From JBGZEX01 sp041846495 (GTDB lineage Bacteria; Bacteroidota; Bacteroidia; Bacteroidales; Marinifilaceae), in NCBI GenBank assembly GCA_041846495.1, contig JBGZEX010000050.1, positions 1 through 27,316 of the forward strand: DNA of 27,316 nt. The letters run 5' to 3'. The translations under genes were made by a program, and so were the position numbers. The first letter of the stretch is position 1, and each line of letters begins with the position of its first letter. Below the pieces are notes generated by a model. That model had not been told where the DNA came from. It worked only from the letters and a program-made list of their open reading frames with translations, and ran no database searches. Of the stretch, positions 1-9,779 are shown one piece after another.

Positions 1-3000
1 AGCCGGAGATAACGGATACTCCTGCCATTCCTTATATTCACACCGTCAAGCAAATTTAATGAATTATAACGTAATTCCAAACCCCGCCGCATATCTTTTA
101 CCATATTGCCGTTCGCATCGTAAGCATAACCGCCCGACTCCGATACCCCGCGAACATATACGTCTCCCGAGACACCCCCCCGGAGCCTTCTCCCGGAGCG
201 AAGAAAGACGGTTGCCGGTATAAGAATAAACAAGATTATCCACGATATTTCCGTTCGCACGACGGATAAGATTCAAAATATTACCGTTTTTATCGTAACG
301 TATACCTTCTTCCGTATAACCCCGTTTATCCAAAACCCACGAATTCCCGGAAGGACGGTAAGAGGTTGCCCCCTGCAAACGCCCGAAGCCGTCGTAATCG
401 AAGCCGTACATCGACTTCTTATTACCGAGACGACATTCCCATTCGCTTATGGAACCGTCGAAACGGGATGCTCCATGCTTAAGCGGGGAGGTCGTGCGCA
501 ATTTCATTCCGAATACCGAACTTTCCAAGCCGCACAATGCTCCCCGAATATCATAAGTCCGGCGCTCTTTCAATGCATGAGGACCACTGCCGTAGGTTAC
601 GGCTGAAACACGGAGCAACTTATCGTATTCGAAGGATATCGTTCCGGGAGGAGAATCGTTGAGACGGGTTTCGCTTTTAACGGGAAGACCCAAATGATTA
701 TAGGTATAAACCGAAGTAACGATATCGGACTCGCCATTTCCCCGGCCGTATTCGGTGCGTGAAGAAAGAAGCGAGCCCGAGAAATCGTATTTCATGCTCG
801 TAAGGGTCCGGCCTCCCTGAATATTGTCCTCCGCCTTTTGGATAACTCTCCCGTTATCATCGTAATAGAAGGTAATATGGAGCCATCGGTCGGTACCCAG
901 GATGCGATTCTTCCCGGCTGTGGGAAAACCGGTGGTTACTACATACCGTGAAGAGGCAAATCCGGCTACCGGTACGAATGGGAATATACGAATGCCTCGC
1001 TCCGGATTATAATCGTCGTATTTAAAATAACGCAAAGGCGTCTTATTGCCCGACGACAAAGCACGTTCGACCCGCTCCGACGACTGTCGATGAATGCCGG
1101 CACCTGCCGACGGTAAAACGACTTCACCCGATTCTACGACTCGCCCGAGCCTATCGTAAGTAAGATAACCGTACTTAAGTCTGTTTTCGGAACGTTGATT
1201 CCCCGTTTGTGTCAACACAAGACGATCCCGGGTATCGTAAGCATAATATTCCGGTTCGCAACCAGGCAACCGGCGTTCTATCAATTTACCGAAAAAATCG
1301 TAAGCATAATAAAATGCATAAGATTTCAACAAGTCTTCCGAAAAAGTCGTATTTCCGGATATTTCAGGAGTAAGCACCCAACGCAGATTGCCGCGTCTGT
1401 CGTATATGTAGCGGGTTGCAAGAATCGTACTTCCGCCGATTTCCTCCCGTAAAATCATACGTTCGCTTCTATCGTAATAAATCCTCACCGCACGACCGGA
1501 TTCATCTTTGGAAACAACTGCATGCAACATGCCCGCTCCATAAAATCCGGGACTTGAAATCTTACCTCCGGCATCCGTTGTAAATATTCGAATATCGGAC
1601 ACCTCCTTACCCGCAAGATAACCGAAATCTCGAGACTTCTTGCCTTTATGCCATGCAGCTCCGGGGCCGGTAACCGAAACGACCCGGCCCAAAGGTGCAT
1701 GCTCCGTCTCTATCCGGGAATATGCATAAGCAGCTTCCTCTATCCCGTATACATTCCACCGGGAGGCATCTACGGGTGGGGTATATTTTTTACCGGAAGA
1801 TTGAATATAAGGGAGATAAGCCTTATCGATACTCCCATAAGCTCCGTATACCACGGAAGATACCATATCCGATTTACGATCGGGAGAAACTTTTGCGGTA
1901 ATACCCGCTATCGTTCTTCCCAATCCGTCCAGCCAGGCTATGGTTTCAAGATTGGAAGCCGAGGACAGTGTGGAACCGGACGCCGTACACACTATCGACT
2001 TAATAAAACGATCGGAACAAGACATATTCCCTTGAGAAGATTCATGGACAAAATCTTTACAAATCATCCCGGAATATCCATCGATATATCCTTTGACGGA
2101 ATAACAGCCCGAAGGAAAATATCCGAAATCGATACGGAAGCCGGTTCCGAGCCGGCTTCCCAATTCTTTCCCCGAATTATCGAATACTTTATATTCGATT
2201 CCCCGTTCCGAACCCGCCAGGATAAGGTGTCCCTCGGTATTGGCGGTATTGGAGCCAGACAATGCGAACGGCAAAAATGCCGGCTTAAATTCAACCCTAT
2301 TGGACATCGCAACGGGAGAACGATTTGCGGCATAGCCTGTGACGGAATAAATGCCGTACTTTAAAACGGAGAAACTCAAGGAGCGGGCATCTCCTTTATT
2401 TTCCGAAACATATTCTCCTTTTCTATAGAGCTTATACACGACATTTTTTTGGCTGTTTTCAAGACATACCGTCTTGGATTCCGCCACGGATTTAATTCCG
2501 CCGCCGGTTAATCCGTAAGACAGAATTTTTCCGCCGGAAACTTGTTTCACGGTGATTTTCACACCATGGGTCCAATCGATATAAAACGTACCCGAAATAT
2601 CCGTCGAAGAAAAATTCGGCTCTCTTTCGATAATAAATTCTCCGGAATGGGAATTCGTAAACTCCACCTTAAGCGATATGGCCGTATTCCATAGTGTATT
2701 CCTGCCGGAATTGTAGCATGCGACCAGATTTCTGACAGAGGATTGAGCATCGTTATGGCGTACACTGAACGGAATACGTACCGTAGCTCCGTCGGGAGAC
2801 AGATTGACGGACTCCGTGCCTGCCGTTATTTTTATCGCTCCGTCCAAAATCGGAAGACATTTAAAATCCGCGGAACCGTTCATCCATTGAGGAGGACACG
2901 AAGAACTTTCGGCTAAAACCGAATAATTCCCGGGTTCGGACACTTTAAAAATCAAGGCCTTCCCGGTTCCTTCGCATTTTTCTACAAAGCTCGGGACTTT

Positions 3001-3204
3001 ATCCGACATACACAACAAATGGTATACGACACCGACTTCCGAGCCGCTTAATTTGACCTCCCATTTCTCACCCGGAATCATATCCCAACTTCCCCCGATC
3101 ACATCGAATCGTTTCAACCCCCATTCGGCGTGAACGGCGGACAGGCGCTCGGGATATATTGCAGCAAACGACAGAAGCAATACAAAACAAAATCTGATTT
3201 TCAT
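1..3204 (-). CDS. Secreted Rhs/YD-repeat protein, frameshifted near its 3' part and cut by the window edge
   Basis: The frame opens at ATG 3204 with a Sec signal peptide (about residues 1-26). Residues 35-375 contain three Ig-like modules, each closing on a G-x-YSV motif (near 93, 285, 368). Residues 405-560 resemble the DUF6443 domain of Bacteroidota Rhs proteins (WLDGLGR, then a YLPY motif), and degenerate YD repeats follow (YDRRGN, YDRLGR, YDGFGR, YDKNGN). After residue 1010 the frame enters a 36-residue tail unlike the family and stops at 64-66. Skipping one G of the minus-strand G7 run (175-181) restores a YDANGNM repeat and stays open to position 1. The true product is therefore longer; the Rhs core and any C-terminal toxin or surface domain lie outside. 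It lies 27 bases behind the other Rhs gene, probably in one operon. Family membership is clear; function and whether the break is real are not. Confidence 0.85.
175..181. repeat. C7 homopolymer at the frameshift point
   Basis: Seven consecutive C on the plus strand (G7 in the coding sense) sit exactly where the Rhs reading frame changes. Codons before the run encode YD-repeat protein in one frame; codons after it encode YD-repeat protein in the frame reached with six G (or nine). Homopolymer slippage is a known route to phase variation in surface proteins, and also a common place for sequencing or assembly errors. Confidence 0.8.
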
Positions 3205-3231
3205 AATTCAAGATATTACAGACTCCAATAA

Positions 3232-6200
3232 TTATTTTTCGGAATGAACAAAACCGCGGCGAAGATTGCCCGCCTTATCATAAACACGAATCAAACGACC
3301 CGATGCGTCATACTCGTATCGTTCCAGCATTCCGCTGTGATCCAGACGGAATATCTCACGTCCGTTCATATCGGAAGAAGTTGCCGAAAAACAGGCATTC
3401 ACCGGGACCAGAACACCCAAAACCGTATTATCCGTAAGATTTATCCCGACGGAGGACACACCGGCATAGGAAGAGATATCTATCAGCCAGGAAGCAAGTC
3501 GCCATTTTTTCCCCGTTTCGTATTCCGGACATATTTCCGGATGGTATGTCTTGCCTTTCGAAACTATCTCACAACGGATTTTTCCCTGTGCTGCGGAAGA
3601 TATCAAAAACAATCTGTATTTTCGCGCAGATGAAGAGGGATACACCCGAAGCCGCTTTTTTATATTTATTCCTCCCGCCGACTGTTTGGATACGGGCAAT
3701 TTCGACGGATGGAGTTCGAAATTCACTCGATACAAATCAACGGCATCCATCTCTCTGCGACGACAACCGTATGCCTGCATTACAAGATTCATACGCCCGG
3801 GATCATAACGGAATGATGTAATATCGCCCGAGGTCAAAACCTCGGAAAGAAGGATACGGTTATTACATATTTCATATTCGTATCTGTTCTGCAACTTATA
3901 ACAATCGGAAGGAAAGGAAAAACTCCTACCCCTCATATTATTCGAAGAAACGGGCTTGCCTTGGCCGTTCCATACGTATTCCGCTTTAAGAATTACGGGA
4001 CGAATGCCCGAAGGCAGGAGCGTATCCGCATAGCGATACACCTTTTCACCGACCCATTCGTCGTATCCGCTCTTATCGACAAATCGACACTCTTCCCGTA
4101 TCGGAAGTTTCTTCAGATTCAACGATTCCATCTCTTTGAATTCCCGTCCCGCATCCGGACGAAAATTTGCCGAGAACGTACTCGAATTCACCTCCGTATC
4201 TCCGGCGGACATCCTGCGAAGCAAGCGAACGACATCGCCCGGATTACGTATTCCCGAATATTCATAATCCGTCTCTTTGCAAAGTACTCCGCCTTCGGGA
4301 CATGTTCCGAAAAAATGCGAAACGGAAGGTCCATCGGTTTTAGTATTTGAAAACTCGTATACGCAACTTTTAGCCAACACGACTTTACCTCCATAATACA
4401 ATTTATATTTCTGAGAGACGGGATTTAATCGAGTCCTCGGCAATAAATTTTTTTCACATACTATTCTACGGCTATAAAAAACCGGGGAACCGGAAAAATC
4501 TTTTTGAAATAAAAACACAGGTTTTTCACCGGCAGGATACAGAGAATCGAGAAGGGATCTATCCATATGATAGGCATAAGGTTTTATTTGAGCAAGCGTC
4601 CGGATATAACGGAAATCGGATGCGGGACGAATAAAATAGTCCGCATACGGAATATGAGCGGCCTCGCAGGAAGCCCTGTAAATGTTTTTCCGGAGATATA
4701 CTATTTTACCTTCCGAATCATAGGACGCCGTCCCCAACGGCAGAGCGCACAGCCAAAAAGGATAGGAAGAATCGGCCGTTTTATTCGAACTGGGAGGTAT
4801 CGAGAAAAGATAGGTATTACATCCCTTACCTTCGAAAACCTCTTCCACATAGGAATAAAACAAACCGTTATTTCCGGTATTTACATAAGCATTTCCCTTA
4901 GGTACGATATTTTCATTATATACGTAATCTTTGAATGAATCGTAATATACGGTATCGATTACGGACATATGATTATATACGATATGACCGTGCAAAGGAT
5001 AACGATACTCCACTTTATCTTTATTGCCGTGCATATCGTCTATGCTTATCGTTTTCACCCGGATGCCTCCGTGCAGAACAGAGCCGGAATTATAATCTCC
5101 GGAATAGGACGTTGTATTGGATTCGTAATCCACGGATATGCAACCGCCCGTCGGCAGTACTATCCGGCTTAAAGAAAAAGTTTTGGAATACATATCGTCG
5201 ATTTCGGAAGAAATATCGCTCGCAGACATCGGTATTCTATCGTATTTGGAAGGGCGGCCGAAAATGTCACTTATCCTCTTATCCACAAAATATTCCCGTT
5301 GTGTTGTAAAATTTATCGAAGCGGGATCGTAATACGGAGAATTATTATAGAAACCCCAGTAATCGCGTCCTCTACGTTTCAAGGTATCGAAATGATAATA
5401 AAACGACATTTTTCCCCTACTCTTGTTTCGAGAATCGAACCATTCTATCCCTTCAAGCAAGTTATCTTTAGCCGGAAAATCAAAACGGCGGAGTTGATGC
5501 CCCGCATAATTATTCAATACGATATTGATAAGACGATTACCCCCATAATTCAATACGATGTCCTTATCTTCCGTAGATATACGCTTAAGAACCGGATATT
5601 TATAACAAAAAGTCGAAGCCGTCTTATCGACATGCTTATTTATATACAAAGGTTCCACCGCCGCATAGATAAGAGACAAAGCCTGAAGTGCCAAATCAGA
5701 TCTTGAATTATGCTCATCGGCAATACGTTTAAGAAAATCGACGAATACGGATACGGGATACTTTTCGCGCAATATGGGAGCAAAGCTTCCCATTATCTGA
5801 TCCATACACCTTTTAGAGTTCTCCCACATCACATCCCGGTATTGCCGCATCTCATTCTCACTTACATGATTAAAATACAATGCCGACGACATAAAAAATT
5901 CATTGCCGATTTCACTCAACATCGCGTCCCGTATCTCTTTTATCAATTCCTTGACTCTATATTCGACAAGATGAAAGGCAAACGGATAATCAATCATCGG
6001 CCGCCCGTATTTGTAAAATACAAACCCTACGGACTCATATTTTTCAGACCCGTATTCGTAATTCCCTTTTTTATCTTTAGCGTATTCGAAAGATATGCGA
6101 CCGCCGAACGGAGAGCGAATTTCCGTAAGAGACCACGAATTCCGGTAAGAAAAATCGACGATATCATTCGGAGAAACAGACATGACTCTATTTAAAGATT

Positions 6201-6822
6201 CAATCATTCCGGGAGCGGCATACTCATATATCGTCCCGCTTTCGTCCGTAATAATCCAACGAAGTATTTCCGGTTTTTTATATATACACTCGATTCGCAC
6301 ATTCGTCTTTTCAAGAGGACAGGCAATAATATGTTCACCGGCACGACTAATTAAAAACGATATCGAACGCCCGTTAAACACTGCCGTAAATATATCGGAT
6401 TCTCCGTCTTGCCGGCGAAGATTTATATCCCGAAGCAAGGCAGGCTTCGAATCGGTACCGATCGGATGAAATGCATAACCTCTCACGGGATCTTCATCGG
6501 GATAACCGCCGCGCATCGTACGTATTACCGAGCCTCCGGCATTCAATTTCCAATTATAACCCAATATTCCCGGCTTATCGCCGGTCTTTACTCCGTTTCC
6601 CGAATAACTCAAACTCACAGGTAAGGAAACGGAACCCGATTTCAAATTCACAACAGGAACCGTATAGCGGAAACATCCGGTGGCATAATCGACCGATATA
6701 TTTCTCTCAGAAAAAAAATCTCGAGGATTTTCCCCGCTATTTTGCCCGAAAGAAGAAAACGGCAGGAAAACCCAAATACATTTTAACAGAAAAAAAAGAA
6801 ATACAATTCTCATAATATACAT
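3232..6822 (-). CDS. Secreted SpvB/TcB-like Rhs-family protein
   Basis: This 1196-residue protein starts with a signal peptide (hydrophobic residues about 5-25, likely cleavage near FG-QNS). Residues 40-110 match the style of the SpvB/TcB N-terminal module: a PVVNLKSG..LPVSLSYSGNG run followed by LGYNWKLNAGG and an IRTMRGG motif. The long middle is beta-rich with recurring Bacteroidota Rhs motifs such as KRISTED..IVLNYGGNRL and LPTGGCISVDYESN. It ends with a YD repeat (YEYDASGRLIRVYDKAGN). No T9SS-type C-terminal sorting domain is seen. It is followed after 27 bases by the DUF6443/YD protein, an order that recalls TcB followed by TcC, where both halves form one hollow shell; this comparison is inference. 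It sits downstream of the secretion genes. A candidate -7 box lies at 6860-6867. Confidence 0.85.
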   Translation of the reverse strand: MYIMRIVFLFFLLKCIWVFLPFSSFGQNSGENPRDFFSERNISVDYATGCFRYTVPVVNLKSGSVSLPVSLSYSGNGVKTGDKPGILGYNWKLNAGGSVIRTMRGGYPDEDPVRGYAFHPIGTDSKPALLRDINLRRQDGESDIFTAVFNGRSISFLISRAGEHIIACPLEKTNVRIECIYKKPEILRWIITDESGTIYEYAAPGMIESLNRVMSVSPNDIVDFSYRNSWSLTEIRSPFGGRISFEYAKDKKGNYEYGSEKYESVGFVFYKYGRPMIDYPFAFHLVEYRVKELIKEIRDAMLSEIGNEFFMSSALYFNHVSENEMRQYRDVMWENSKRCMDQIMGSFAPILREKYPVSVFVDFLKRIADEHNSRSDLALQALSLIYAAVEPLYINKHVDKTASTFCYKYPVLKRISTEDKDIVLNYGGNRLINIVLNNYAGHQLRRFDFPAKDNLLEGIEWFDSRNKSRGKMSFYYHFDTLKRRGRDYWGFYNNSPYYDPASINFTTQREYFVDKRISDIFGRPSKYDRIPMSASDISSEIDDMYSKTFSLSRIVLPTGGCISVDYESNTTSYSGDYNSGSVLHGGIRVKTISIDDMHGNKDKVEYRYPLHGHIVYNHMSVIDTVYYDSFKDYVYNENIVPKGNAYVNTGNNGLFYSYVEEVFEGKGCNTYLFSIPPSSNKTADSSYPFWLCALPLGTASYDSEGKIVYLRKNIYRASCEAAHIPYADYFIRPASDFRYIRTLAQIKPYAYHMDRSLLDSLYPAGEKPVFLFQKDFSGSPVFYSRRIVCEKNLLPRTRLNPVSQKYKLYYGGKVVLAKSCVYEFSNTKTDGPSVSHFFGTCPEGGVLCKETDYEYSGIRNPGDVVRLLRRMSAGDTEVNSSTFSANFRPDAGREFKEMESLNLKKLPIREECRFVDKSGYDEWVGEKVYRYADTLLPSGIRPVILKAEYVWNGQGKPVSSNNMRGRSFSFPSDCYKLQNRYEYEICNNRILLSEVLTSGDITSFRYDPGRMNLVMQAYGCRRREMDAVDLYRVNFELHPSKLPVSKQSAGGINIKKRLRVYPSSSARKYRLFLISSAAQGKIRCEIVSKGKTYHPEICPEYETGKKWRLASWLIDISSYAGVSSVGINLTDNTVLGVLVPVNACFSATSSDMNGREIFRLDHSGMLERYEYDASGRLIRVYDKAGNLRRGFVHSEK

Positions 6823-6859
6823 AAAAAAATCATATAATAATGCGAATATATGTATTTAT

Positions 6860-6867
6860 CAAACATA
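6860..6867 (-). promoter_or_regulatory. Candidate -7 box for the Rhs operon
   Basis: The minus strand reads TATGTTTG, a match to the Bacteroidota -7 consensus TAnnTTTG. It would start a transcript near 6853 with a leader of about 30 bases. No clear TTTG -33 element is present at the right distance. The whole 6823-7006 gap is AT-rich and no gene is visible in it. Confidence 0.35.
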
Positions 6868-7006
6868 AACAAAATATTGCCATATTTTTAAAAATTCTCA
6901 AAAACATACTCCATGCATAAAATCGTGCCATACAAATACGGGATTCGAGCAAGGAAGATGCCGGATAAAGGGAAGGATGAATAAGGAAGCCGGTCCGGAG
7001 ATAAAT

Positions 7007-8059
7007 TCAATGGATTGTCGTCCCGAGTTTAAATATGGGAAGATACATCGCTATCAATATAAAGGCTACTATGAATCCGATCCCGACGACAAGAGCAGGT
7101 TCCAGCATAGCGCCCAATTGTTTCAAACGATGTTCGAGTTCCGCCGTAATGTCTTCCGACTGTTTTAAAAGCACTTTATCCAGACAATTAGTCTCTTCTC
7201 CGACCCGGAACAAGGTAACCATTTTTAAATCGTATATATCCGGAAATGCCGCCAGACGATCTGCAAACAAATCCCCTTCCTTCAAGCCCTCGCATATCGA
7301 TTCAAAAGAACGGCGAAACGGATAGAAACGAATAATCCCCGCCAACAGTTCCAAACTGTGAAGCAAAGGTACACCGGCACTATATAACAAATAGAGAAGT
7401 TTGCAAAAACGCGCCTGGTGATCCTTTTTGATCAAAGTGCCGGCGACAGGAATTTTCAATAACATACGAGAGGTTGTTTTCTGAAAAAAATCCCTTTCCC
7501 CGTATATCGTTTTGATGCCAATCAAACAAAGCGACAGACATCCCAGGATAAATAAAAAGACAGGGAATGCCGAAGAAAACGCAATAACCATCCGCGTGAG
7601 CCCGGGCAATTCTCCCCCCATGCGCACATATACCTGTTCGAACATCGGCACTACGACCGCAAGCATAAAAACCAACACGATTACGGCCGTAAACATCACA
7701 ATAAGCGGATAGCTCAATGCCCCGGAAAGCATCCGCCGCCGGGCTATCTTTTTCCCGTAATAATCTCCCAAAAAAGACAAAGCGCGATCCAGTCCGCCGG
7801 TCTCCTCGCCTATCCGAATCACTCCGCAGTCCAATGCGACGAAACCTCCCGACATTTCCATACTTTTCCACAAAGATTCTCCCTGCAAAACGCCATTATA
7901 AATATTTTGCAGATGCAGCAGTTCATTACGATGTTTTTCTCCCCGAATCAGAAGCTCGAAAGAACGACTGAAACTCAAACCCGATGTCAAAAGAGAATGA
8001 AGTTCCGAGAACAACATCTCTTTTTTAGAATCCTTAATTCGTTTACCTCTCGCCATCAT
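7007..8059 (-). CDS. gspF: GspF/PilC-family inner-membrane platform protein
   Basis: At 350 residues this is slightly shorter than the roughly 400 usual for GspF. It carries two T2SSF repeats (about 14-138 and 216-340), each with the family GEET motif (IGEETGGLD at 83-91, VGEETNCLD at 286-294). Three membrane segments are visible, near 118-140, 163-183 and 320-343. In type II secretion and type IV pilus systems this protein is the membrane platform that contacts the GspE ATPase and drives pseudopilus assembly. It is the last gene of the minus-strand arm; its start overlaps the end of the preceding minor pseudopilin by 17 bases, suggesting translational coupling. Its partner ATPase gene is on the opposite arm. 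Confidence 0.93.
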   Translation of the reverse strand: MMARGKRIKDSKKEMLFSELHSLLTSGLSFSRSFELLIRGEKHRNELLHLQNIYNGVLQGESLWKSMEMSGGFVALDCGVIRIGEETGGLDRALSFLGDYYGKKIARRRMLSGALSYPLIVMFTAVIVLVFMLAVVVPMFEQVYVRMGGELPGLTRMVIAFSSAFPVFLFILGCLSLCLIGIKTIYGERDFFQKTTSRMLLKIPVAGTLIKKDHQARFCKLLYLLYSAGVPLLHSLELLAGIIRFYPFRRSFESICEGLKEGDLFADRLAAFPDIYDLKMVTLFRVGEETNCLDKVLLKQSEDITAELEHRLKQLGAMLEPALVVGIGFIVAFILIAMYLPIFKLGTTIH

Positions 8060-8561
8060 CCTGTTCCATTACAGATTTAAATATCAACGGCCGGCCTATG
8101 CCGTATCCCAGCACAACCGTATCTCGGCCTATGTGCAACGTTACATAAAGGGTGTCGAGCCGGCGTTTTCGTTCATCTCCGAAAACCGCACGCACCTCTT
8201 TGAGGGATCGGAAAATCGTATCGCATTTTCTCTCAAAATAAAGGGAAAGGCATTTTTTCTCATCCCCCAATACGGCGAGGGTTTCTCCCCTGTCAAAAAT
8301 ATTATACCGGCCGTCTTTCTCCACCACACTGTCCGCCCGGCAACACAGCAATTCCAGCGTATAATGCGAACGCAATATATCAAGCCTCTCACCCATATCT
8401 TCGCTTAACCGGCCGGCATATTTTTTTACGATATCCGAACCGTCGAATACGGCAATAAACAATATGCCGGATACGATAATCACCACCAGCAATTCCGTCA
8501 ATGTTGACGCCTTAAAAAAAAGACGGTAAAAATTTTTACTACCATTCATCATTCCGCTCAT
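8043..8561 (-). CDS. Minor pseudopilin with class III signal
   Basis: The N-terminus is a prepilin-type leader followed by STLTELLVVIIVSGILFI. Predicted cleavage falls between A18 and S19, placing the conserved Glu at mature position +5 (E23). Ala rather than Gly occupies -1, as also in the GspG-like protein of this locus. The C-terminal 130 residues are not recognisable to a particular minor pseudopilin class (H, I or J). It should enter the pseudopilus tip or shaft. It overlaps the preceding pseudopilin gene by 23 bases and gspF by 17 bases. Confidence 0.8.
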   Translation of the reverse strand: MSGMMNGSKNFYRLFFKASTLTELLVVIIVSGILFIAVFDGSDIVKKYAGRLSEDMGERLDILRSHYTLELLCCRADSVVEKDGRYNIFDRGETLAVLGDEKKCLSLYFERKCDTIFRSLKEVRAVFGDERKRRLDTLYVTLHIGRDTVVLGYGIGRPLIFKSVMEQDDGER

Positions 8562-8967
8562 ACTCGGTCAAAAGGTATTCATACATTATTTTCTTACCAT
8601 TTCCGGAAAACAAAGCTTCTATTCTGACTCTATAAATACCTTCTTTAAAAACGGCAACATCCGCCCGCAACTCGCCCCATCCGTACTTTTGCCCGTACAC
8701 GCCGACCCGGATCGATTCCGAAGCCAATTTACGCCTGTAACGATTTATTTCATTTTCCATCACGACATAGTCGCCGCATTCGAGCCGGGAACTTCCTATC
8801 CGCACCAGCACATCCATGGAAATAACAAATACTATCATGAATACAACGGAAGCCGTAAGAGTTTCCATCAACGTAGAGCCCCGAAAAACGGAAGGTCTCC
8901 CGAAAATTGCAAATACCTTTGCACACAAACGTTTGAAAAATCTTCCCCACATCCGGCTATTCCGCAT
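8539..8967 (-). CDS. Minor pseudopilin, start chosen at 8967
   Basis: A prepilin cleavage site is visible at G30-S31 (numbered from ATG 8967), followed by STLMETLTASVVFMIVFVISM with Glu at +5 (E35). The frame is open up to an ATG at 9057, but that start would overlap the upstream GspC-like gene by about 100 bases and give a 60-residue leader. ATG 8967 overlaps by only 11 bases, in keeping with the other junctions here, and leaves a 30-residue leader. The protein would be 142 residues. ATG 8952 is a further possibility. The C-terminal part gives no class assignment (I or J type would be plausible). Confidence 0.75.
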   Translation of the reverse strand: MRNSRMWGRFFKRLCAKVFAIFGRPSVFRGSTLMETLTASVVFMIVFVISMDVLVRIGSSRLECGDYVVMENEINRYRRKLASESIRVGVYGQKYGWGELRADVAVFKEGIYRVRIEALFSGNGKKIMYEYLLTEYERNDEW

Positions 8968-9406
8968 ACAAAGTAAAACTTCGACGCCCTCTCCGGACAA
9001 CAACAGAATCCTCACTGAATCCGGAAACAATAAAGTCCCCGATTCTTTCCTTCGCACCGATCATTATATCCTCTCCATCGCGATTCAATAGAATATACGT
9101 CAGATTATCCAATCGAATTATTCCCTTAAAACCGAAGTCGGGAAGCATATCCGCCACCTCCTCCGTCACCTCCTTTTCCCGTATCTTTTCAATTAAAGGA
9201 GGAGATTTCGTCTCTCCTAAAAAAGGGTCCGGATAATCGAGCAGCAGTTTCACATTCCGGACCGTCTTTCCGGCCTCCCGCCGAAAAGACGGTGGAGCTA
9301 CCGTCTCTTTAGTGTCCAAAGATTTAAATATTTTCACGGCTACCGTTCCCCATACGAGGATGGATACGGCAAGCAACACATAAGTCGTAATCTTCTTATT
9401 ACTCAT
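8957..9406 (-). CDS. GspC/PilP-like inner-membrane protein
   Basis: This 149-residue protein has one N-terminal membrane segment (about 8-26), a proline-containing linker with a LLLDYPDPF motif (about 54-62), and a C-terminal domain (94-149) reading F-KGII...ILLNRDGEDIMIGAKERIGDFIVSGFSEDSVVVRRG. This has the layout of the GspC homology region and PilP: a small beta domain that bridges the inner-membrane platform to the secretin N0 domain. There is no PDZ domain, so it is closer in length to PilP than to full GspC. Its start overlaps the end of the lipoprotein gene by 8 bases. The assignment rests on topology, motif pattern and context. Confidence 0.7.
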   Translation of the reverse strand: MSNKKITTYVLLAVSILVWGTVAVKIFKSLDTKETVAPPSFRREAGKTVRNVKLLLDYPDPFLGETKSPPLIEKIREKEVTEEVADMLPDFGFKGIIRLDNLTYILLNRDGEDIMIGAKERIGDFIVSGFSEDSVVVRRGRRSFTLYAE

Positions 9407-9767
9407 GATTTACAACTGTAAACGAATGAATATTTCTCCGGGATTCATATGCGAAGTTCCGGGCTTGAACCGACCATTCGTAAGCTCCCGTATCGAGGGA
9501 CATCCTGAAATAAGTATTTTTGACGATCGTATCGCAAATATAATTCCTTATCGTTGCAAAAGAAGGTTTGACAACGACCAATCTGTATTTCTCCGCCCCC
9601 TCCATTTCCTCCCATACGAAATCGACCTTTTCCCCCTTTAACACGCCGGAAGGAGGAGGCGCCATCATCTTCACGACATCCTTACTTATATCTTTCTCAA
9701 ACACATCCTTACAGGATTGCAGACAAAGTAAAAAAATTGTAATCACACAAACCGCTTCTCTTTTCAT
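9399..9767 (-). CDS. Small lipoprotein with fibronectin-III-like domain
   Basis: A lipoprotein signal peptide ends in a lipobox (LQSC, Cys at residue 19). The mature part (about 40-120) reads like a single fibronectin type III or Ig-like fold: an FVWEEMEGAEKYRLVVV strand pair and a closing TGAYEWSVQARN. It is 122 residues and unlike known GspS or AspS pilotins by eye. Its place inside the secretion operon, between the GspK-like and GspC-like genes, suggests an outer-membrane accessory, possibly a pilotin-like partner of the secretin; that role is inference. It overlaps the GspC-like gene by 8 bases and follows the GspK-like gene after 12 bases. Confidence 0.7.
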   Translation of the reverse strand: MKREAVCVITIFLLCLQSCKDVFEKDISKDVVKMMAPPPSGVLKGEKVDFVWEEMEGAEKYRLVVVKPSFATIRNYICDTIVKNTYFRMSLDTGAYEWSVQARNFAYESRRNIHSFTVVNHE

Positions 9768-9779
9768 AACAGATTCCGT

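Noticed and set aside
1648..2364. Plus-strand open frame (238 codons) inside the Rhs gene
   Set aside because: It is antisense to YD-repeat sequence, with no domain and no plausible promoter.
8968..9057. Upstream ATG for the second minor pseudopilin
   Set aside because: It gives an overly long leader and a 100-base overlap with the GspC-like gene; ATG 8967 fits better.
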